From Argentina anserina (lineage: Eukaryota > Streptophyta > Magnoliopsida > Rosales > Rosaceae): DNA of 64,000 nt. Positions 61,074-64,000 of the stretch are shown here, piece by piece (positions within the stretch are counted from its first letter, which is position 1; each line of letters begins with the position of its first letter). The stretch is taken from the NCBI RefSeq assembly GCF_933775445.1, contig NC_065876.1, positions 7,254,001 to 7,318,000 on the forward strand, written 5' to 3'. Both the position numbers and the translations under genes were made by a program. The notes under the pieces were generated by a model that was given only the letters and a program-made list of their open reading frames with translations, did no database searches and was not told the DNA's origin.

Positions 61074-61644
61074 TAGGGGTGGGCACGGGACGGGATGGGA
61101 CGGGACGGAGCTCATCCCACGTCCCGTCCCACTCTTTTGAATCGGGACGGGATCGGGACGGGACGAGGGTTTTTAAGAATGTATCCCACTCGGGATTAAT
61201 CCCGGTTGAGACGGGACGGGATCGGGACGGGACGGGACAAATCCCACCTTTTTATGAAGCTAAATAAAAACCTATATTTTTATTTTTTTCATAACAAAGT
61301 AACATTTAATAATGAAATTTTAACAAAAAAAATGCATATTATGTTCAAAATATTATAAATTACCATTATTATTTGAGTTGATATAATTTTAGAGTTATTA
61401 AGAACATAAATTAGTTTCATTTTGATACAAATATATAAGAAAATTTAAGTTTTCATTAAAGGTGGGACGGGACGGGACGAAGCGGAATAGAAATTATTCG
61501 TCCCACGTCCCATCCCACTAGAATGAAACGGGACGGGATCGGGATGGGACGAACGTTTTTAGACCTCCGTCCCGTCCCGTCCCTATGAATTTCGGGACGG
61601 GATCGGGACGGGATCGGGATTTCCGTTTTTTATGCCCACCCCTA
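61074..61644. mobile_element. hAT-type MITE with GGGACGGGAC repeats
   Basis: The ends are TAGGGGTGGGCACGGG and the inverse TATGCCCACCCCTA, with an exact 8-bp duplication, TAACGTAG, at 61066-61073 and 61645-61652. Both sides carry dense CGGGACGGGATCGGGACGGG arrays around an AT-rich centre. A short frame across the left array encodes Gly-Arg-Asp-Gly runs and is not a gene. Confidence 0.93.
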
Positions 61645-61652
61645 TAACGTAG

Positions 61653-62170
61653 TATTCTTCTTTTTGGGCCTTTAGGCTAAACATGTGAAGAAATCATTTG
61701 GACCCAATCCAATTTTCCAGTACTTTTTTTTTTTTTTGAAATGGAATGGTTCCAGTACTATTTTGAGTATTTTGCTCTTGTTTCTCGCAATAAACTCTAA
61801 TTCAAACATTCTGCAGGCTTTGCCGCGTTTCCCATAAACTCATATATACCAGGATTTCCAGCTAATGAGTTGACTGCATACAAAGTCAAAGGATATAGTT
61901 AACTATAGCCGTGGCTCTTTATTTCAATCTCTTGACTTGCCGAAAAGTCATAATGCATACATCTACCCAGGTTGATATAAAGAACGGAAGAGATTTTGAT
62001 TCTATTATTTCAGTAGCTTGAAATTTCGTTTTCTCATTTAAGGATGGGAAGAAATGTTGATGCATGTTCTTATTCAGAAAATAATACAACTTGACGACTT
62101 GTTACATTGATAGTTTATACACAGTGGTTGAAGGCAGTATTTAAGTGTGGCGCGCGAGAACCATAAACGG
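61653..62170. other. Spacer between hAT elements, no gene seen
   Basis: No coding frame or repeat boundary recognised. A T10+ run lies near 61725-61737. Confidence 0.55.
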
Positions 62171-62178
62171 TATAGATA

Positions 62179-63215
62179 CAGGGGCGGAACCACATGGAAG
62201 GCTGGTGGGGCTATAGCCCTACCGAAAAACAACCACAAATATTAACTAGTATATGTGTTAAAATAACAAATGTCTATGTTGGTTGAATTGGCTAACTACC
62301 ATTCTCAATTTTAGTCCTATTCAATGACTCTTGGTTCGATTTCCCAGTCCCCCCACTTTTTGTATTTTTCATTCCATTTTTTTTCTTCTTTCTCTTCTTT
62401 CTTAGTTCTTTTTCCCTTTTGAAAACCTTTCTCTATCCTTCTACTTTACAATTTTGAGAAAATCTAAACTCTATATTAATTATTTATATTCTCTATCCAT
62501 TTTTTTCATTCATTTTTCTTCTTTTTTCTCCTTTCCAGTTTTTTTCCCTTTCAAAATTTTTTCTATATTCTTATACTTTACAACTTTGTCTACCTATTTT
62601 CTATCTCTAAAATCTATTTTAATTTATTTATATTTTCTCCCTATTTTTTCTCATTATCTTTCTTTAGCCACGATCGATACAATACCAATGTCACTTGCGA
62701 TTGAAATGCGAGAGGCAAAACCTCTTTATTCAGCAGCAATTAGCGCTTGATTGTTGAAGGGACTTCTTTTTTACTTAGGGTTATGCTTAGATTTCATATT
62801 GCGCTCAACTGAAAACCTCAAATTTATCAGTACGCATGTTTTTCTGTACTTGAATTTGATTCAAAACACTTCATCACATGGATGGTTGGTTTACTTGGTT
62901 ATATGATCTCATCTGAAGATAAGGATTATGAACTAAGTGGTGCAAAGTAGAAGAAAGAACTTGAAGTCCAATAGTCTCAAATTATGTTTTCATATGTATG
63001 TTACTACGAAAAACTTCATTGAAGCATAATAAAAATGGCAATGGTTTATACGTTAAGGACATACACTTGAAATGAGACATTTTCAAATTTGATTCATCTA
63101 ATTTTTTACATGTAATTAACATATTATTTATATATTTTTTAGGTATTTAATTTTCTAAAAAAAAAATTGGACAAAAATCAGTCCTACCCATTTTTCAATC
63201 CTGGTTCCGCCCCTG
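62179..63215. mobile_element. hAT-type element with CAGGGGCGGAACCA ends
   Basis: The left end CAGGGGCGGAACCA is exactly mirrored by TGGTTCCGCCCCTG on the right. The flanking 8-bp duplication TATAGATA is at 62171-62178 and 63216-63223. These are canonical hAT ends. The interior is T-rich and encodes no transposase; the 98-codon frame at 62454-62750 is low-complexity. Confidence 0.93.
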
Positions 63216-63223
63216 TATAGATA

Positions 63224-64000
63224 ACAAATACGGATTGATCAACAAGATTGATGTTATTTCAAAATCATGTATCATTTACGTGAGCCGATAATTCGAATAT
63301 TGGATACTAATTCAGAGTAGATAAAAGTGTCTCGGATAGTTATAGCCGGTAATTATCATCCTCTTAATTAGCTAGATTAATCACTTGCGCGCTTAAGCAG
63401 ATATCATGCTCAAAAGTCTTTTGCTGAGATGGGGTCACAGGGATGAAGCATACCTAAAGATTTTATAAAAGGAAGAGATCGATTTCAAAGTCAAAATGAA
63501 GAAAAGTCCATCATTTCTTGCAACTTGAAAATTTTTAGTATGTAGTATGCTCCTCTCCTAGTTATAGCTTATCCTGTTATAGCCTTATAGGATAGCAATA
63601 TATTAAGTCAGTTGCAAACTTGCAATACACAGATACGCACGAAAACTCCACGAGTGATGGAAGAATTAATATACAACAGAAATTAGTGATCAATTTGGTT
63701 GCGTTTAATGGAGGGAAGCGTCCAAGTTAGATAGAGCTGGTGGCTTTTGGGTCCGCCGTGGCCACCTCCCCACGATCAATATGATCGGATATCAATTTCA
63801 CTAAATCTTCTCCGTTAGGCTTTCATTGTTCATCCATCATTTTCCTACTAAAGCGCGCAGTATATAAAGATGGTATGGGCAGCTAGCTGTAGGGGGCCAG
63901 TTTGAATTCTTCAAAGTTGAAAGCTATTGTTGAACTCAACCGCACGCGGAATACCGAGCCGAAAACATCGGGTTCAAACTAACGTACATGTATTTCTGCT
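63224..64000. other. Intergenic, possible promoter of a gene beyond the window
   Basis: No coding frame. A TATATAAA box at 63861-63868 is followed by about 130 bp of less AT-rich sequence up to the window end. Confidence 0.4.
63861..63868 (+). promoter_or_regulatory. Candidate TATA box
   Basis: TATATAAA in GCGCAGTATATAAAGATGG. It would place a start site near 63895 for a gene outside the window. This is only a sequence match. Confidence 0.3.

Noticed and set aside
62454..62750. 98-codon Phe/Leu/Ser-rich frame inside a hAT element
   Set aside because: Low-complexity T-rich DNA with no transposase motif.

Overview
The window looks like nuclear DNA of a eudicot plant. Genes have many short introns with GT..AG borders, the intergenic DNA is AT-rich and full of small transposons and microsatellites, and the proteins are plant types. 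The general look suggests Rosaceae, but nothing here proves the genus. All exon models below were built by eye from splice signals and reading phase. Four of them close with a continuous frame: 320, 649, 899 and 1491 residues.

Layout. 0-12.7 kb is repeat-dominated: palindromic hairpin elements at the left edge, a Mutator-like MITE with a 9-bp target duplication, two related hAT MITEs with 8-bp duplications, and a long-terminal-repeat-like block of about 2.6 kb lying inside an older palindromic repeat. 12.7-13.6 kb holds a LURP-one-related gene with a damaged or unusually spliced N-terminus. 16.7-22.0 kb (minus) is a seven-exon gene for an unrecognised basic protein, with a 9-nt microexon. 22.4-27.8 kb is mostly transposon debris, including a decayed DUF4283/zinc-knuckle ORF. 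28.0-30.4 kb encodes a PP1-type phosphatase. 33.0-35.0 kb is a hAT element with three ~507-bp tandem repeats, ending just upstream of a PIAL-type SUMO ligase gene (35.2-41.1 kb). 42.9-50.8 kb is a WDR7/rabconnectin-3-beta-like WD40 gene carrying a second copy of the Mutator-like MITE in an intron. 52.8-58.5 kb (minus) contains two adjacent dead genes: an intronless acid-lipase-like copy with three in-frame stops, and a GH9 endoglucanase with several lesions and a hairpin-filled first intron. 59.5-63.2 kb is a dense hAT MITE nest.

The intact genes are housekeeping or regulatory (dephosphorylation, SUMO conjugation, probable V-ATPase assembly) and show no sign of a shared pathway or cluster. 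The more unusual content is in the mobile DNA: (TA)n-flanked hairpin elements with different cores but similar ends, a three-level nested insertion readable from its target duplications, and transposons placed in introns and in one proximal promoter.
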